Source: Erysipelotrichaceae bacterium
Lineage (GTDB): Bacteria; Bacillota_I; Bacilli_A; Erysipelotrichales; Erysipelotrichaceae
Assembly: GCA_024681275.1 (NCBI GenBank)
Contig: JAILBD010000253.1
Span: 1 to 7,960, forward strand
Length of the DNA stretch: 7,960 nucleotides
Direction: 5' to 3'
In this document: in pieces, positions 6,658-7,960 of the stretch
How the letters are laid out: every line of letters begins with the position of its first letter
How positions within the stretch are numbered: the stretch's first letter is position 1
Position numbers and translations under genes: made by a program
The notes under the pieces: generated by a model
Seen by the model: only the letters and a program-made list of their open reading frames with translations
The model's database searches: none
Told to the model about the DNA's origin: nothing

Positions 6658-6671
6658 TTATAAGAACGTAA

Positions 6672-6856
6672 AGAAGACCAGTATCTGCGTATGCTTTGAA
6701 AGAGAATGGCTCAGAATGGTGGAAGAGCCTGAAAGCTAAACAGGGAATTCACTTCTCAGTTGGACCAATACTCCACGTCTAGTCCGCGTTAAGGAATCAA
6801 GTAACAAATAAGGTGGTACCGCGCTGATGCGCCCTTGGCTCCACCTTTTTATTTTT
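6672..6856 (+). promoter_or_regulatory. T-box riboswitch sensing uncharged tRNA-Phe
   Basis: This leader element reads the charging state of tRNA-Phe and lets transcription reach pheST when uncharged tRNA binds. Stem I is traceable. The base pairs AGAAG (6672-6676) with CTTCT (6752-6756). The upper helices are CTG/CAG (6685-6687/6741-6743), GCTTT/AAAGC (6693-6697/6732-6736) and GGCTC/GAGCC (6708-6712/6725-6729). Conserved AGTA (6680-6683), AGAGA (6701-6705) and GGTG (6718-6721) motifs are at the expected places. The specifier is TTC (Phe) at 6748-6750, followed by A. A possible Stem III uses GGAC/GTCC (6762-6765/6782-6785). The T-box bulge TGGT (6814-6817) pairs with an ACCA tRNA end. Specifier and downstream gene agree. 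Confidence 0.95.
6810..6856 (+). terminator. T-box antiterminator and competing leader terminator
   Basis: The antiterminator pairs AAGG (6810-6813) with CCTT (6833-6836) and GCGC (6821-6824) with GCGC (6829-6832). It leaves the 7-nt bulge TGGTACC and the loop TGAT. The terminator instead pairs AAGGTGG (6810-6816) with CCACCTT (6841-6847) and runs into TTTTTATTTTT. The two forms share AAGG and exclude each other. Without bound uncharged tRNA the terminator form should win. Confidence 0.92.
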
Positions 6857-6871
6857 AGGGAGGTTTTATCA

Positions 6872-7897
6872 ATGTTAGATCTGGAAGCGTTGAAGAATGA
6901 AGCGTTGAACGCAGTCGCTAAAGCTGACAGCAAGTCTTTGGAAGAACTCAGGATCGAATATCTTTCAAAGAAGGGAAAGATCCAGTCTCTGATGGCTCAG
7001 ATGAGGGATCTGCCGGCTGAAGAGAAGCCGAAATTCGGTCAGATGGTCAACGATCTGAAGAATGCCGTTTCAAAAGCGATGGATGAGAAAAAGGTCGAAT
7101 TGGAAGAGGCACTGCTGAATGCAAAACTATTATCCGAAAAGGTGGATATCACACTGGATGCCTACAATCCAAAACAAGGCACTTTGCATCCGCTGACTCT
7201 TGTGCAAAAAGAGATCGAAGATATCTTTATCGGTATGGGATACAACGTCGCTGAAGGACCGGAACTGGAGTCCGATCTTTACAATTTCACAAAAGCGAAC
7301 ACACCGGAAGGCCATCCGGCAAGGGATATGCAGGATACTTTCTATGTGGATCCGACACATCTTCTGAGGTCACAGACGACAGCCATTCAGATGCGAGTCC
7401 TGGAAGCGGAAGCGGATCATCTGCCGATCAAGGTCATCTGTCCTGGTAAAGTCTATAGAAGGGATGATGATGATGCGACACATTCCCATCAGTTTGAACA
7501 GTGCGAAGGTCTCGTCATCGGTGAGAACATCACAGTCGCAGACCTTAAGGGAACTTTGGAGCTCATGATCAGAGAGATGTTTTCAAAGGATGCAAAGATA
7601 CGTTTCAGACCTTCTTACTTCCCTTTCACAGAGCCTTCATTTGAAGTTGATATGACCTGCCATATCTGTCATGGAAAAGGATGCCCAACTTGCAAAGGGA
7701 CCGGCTGGATCGAGATCCTGGGTTCCGGCATGGTCCATCCAAACGTTTTGGAGATGGCAGGCATCGATTCAAAGAAGTATACCGGTTTTGCCTTTGGTGT
7801 TGGTCTGGAAAGAGTTGCGATGCTCAAGTACGGTATCACCGACATCAGAGATCTTTATACCAACGATATCCGTTTCCTGGACGGATTCAAGAGATAG
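6872..7897 (+). CDS. pheS: Phenylalanine--tRNA ligase, alpha subunit
   Basis: This 341-residue catalytic subunit of the alpha2-beta2 cytoplasmic enzyme charges tRNA-Phe with phenylalanine. The N-terminal coiled-coil tRNA-binding region (about residues 1-85, rich in Leu, Lys and Glu) is followed by the class II core. The core shows RSQTTAIQMRV from Arg166, motif 2 around residues 244-256 (RFRPSYFPFTEPS) and motif 3 GFAFGVGLER (305-314), with Ala307 in the expected amino-acid pocket. A four-cysteine knuckle (Cys263, 266, 271, 274) could bind zinc. The start is set by GGGAGG (6858-6863) 8 nt before the ATG. An in-frame ATG at 6827 lies inside the T-box hairpin without a ribosome binding site and is rejected. 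pheT follows after 12 nt. Confidence 0.97.
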   Translation: MLDLEALKNEALNAVAKADSKSLEELRIEYLSKKGKIQSLMAQMRDLPAEEKPKFGQMVNDLKNAVSKAMDEKKVELEEALLNAKLLSEKVDITLDAYNPKQGTLHPLTLVQKEIEDIFIGMGYNVAEGPELESDLYNFTKANTPEGHPARDMQDTFYVDPTHLLRSQTTAIQMRVLEAEADHLPIKVICPGKVYRRDDDDATHSHQFEQCEGLVIGENITVADLKGTLELMIREMFSKDAKIRFRPSYFPFTEPSFEVDMTCHICHGKGCPTCKGTGWIEILGSGMVHPNVLEMAGIDSKKYTGFAFGVGLERVAMLKYGITDIRDLYTNDIRFLDGFKR

Positions 7898-7909
7898 GAG
7901 GATAAGACC

Positions 7910-7960
7910 ATGAAATTGAGTTTGAACTGGTTAAGTGATTTTATTGACCTGAGTGGTCTG
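7910..7960 (+). CDS. pheT: Phenylalanine--tRNA ligase, beta subunit (5' end only)
   Basis: Only the first 17 codons are present before the window ends, translating to MKLSLNWLSDFIDLSGL. This matches the usual PheT opening (MK.S..WL.DYVDLSGL type). GGAGG (7897-7901) precedes the ATG by 8 nt, and its first G is the last base of the pheS TAG stop, so the two genes are tightly linked. The beta subunit provides tRNA binding and editing in the alpha2-beta2 enzyme. It shares the T-box control of pheS. Confidence 0.93.
   Translation, partial: MKLSLNWLSDFIDLSGL

Noticed and set aside
6827..6871. In-frame ATG start for pheS within the leader
   Set aside because: It lies in the loop of the T-box antiterminator, and the 15 extra codons would be encoded by terminator sequence. 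GGGAGG points to the ATG at 6872.
7671..7913. Alternative-frame open readings over the end of pheS
   Set aside because: They overlap the conserved motif 3 region of PheS in another frame and have low-complexity translations without family features.

Overview
This window looks like core-genome DNA from an anaerobic low-to-mid GC Bacillota (Firmicutes). The signs are strong AGGAGG-type ribosome binding sites, TATAAT-type promoters, a tRNA-Phe T-box ahead of pheS, a YhaM-family exoribonuclease and a single-chain pyruvate:ferredoxin oxidoreductase. A member of the Erysipelotrichia is my best guess. That placement is an impression from gene style and codon use, not a demonstrated assignment. All genes lie on the + strand, and none appears broken.

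Layout: (1) 1-3620 is a monocistronic nifJ-type pyruvate:ferredoxin oxidoreductase gene. It has its own promoter, a long inverted repeat around the promoter and ribosome binding site, and a strong intrinsic terminator. (2) 3644-5438 is a two-gene unit, recX (RecA modulator) followed after 1 nt by yhaM (3'-5' exoribonuclease). Its promoter sits so close to the recX ATG that the mRNA may be leaderless, and it ends in a perfect 11-bp hairpin terminator. (3) 5421-6642 is an rplK-rplA (L11-L1) operon. Its -35 box lies in the loop of the preceding terminator, and its leader resembles the L1-binding site of 23S rRNA. (4) 6649-7960 is a pheST operon controlled by a T-box riboswitch. The UUC specifier, UGGU tRNA-acceptor bulge, antiterminator and competing terminator can all be placed. 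pheT is cut by the window edge after 17 codons.

The genes serve pyruvate catabolism in anaerobes, recombination control and RNA decay, and translation. I do not see a new multi-gene system, phage, transposon or CRISPR array. The most notable signal is in ribosomal protein L11. It is 137 residues long, and the 4-residue shortfall falls exactly in the universally conserved proline-rich element of the N-terminal domain, which is involved in GTPase-factor contacts and thiopeptide action. Secondary points of interest are the L1-site mimic, the promoter-terminator overlap, the possibly leaderless recX mRNA, and the 14-bp inverted repeat that would mask the nifJ ribosome binding site in any read-through transcript.
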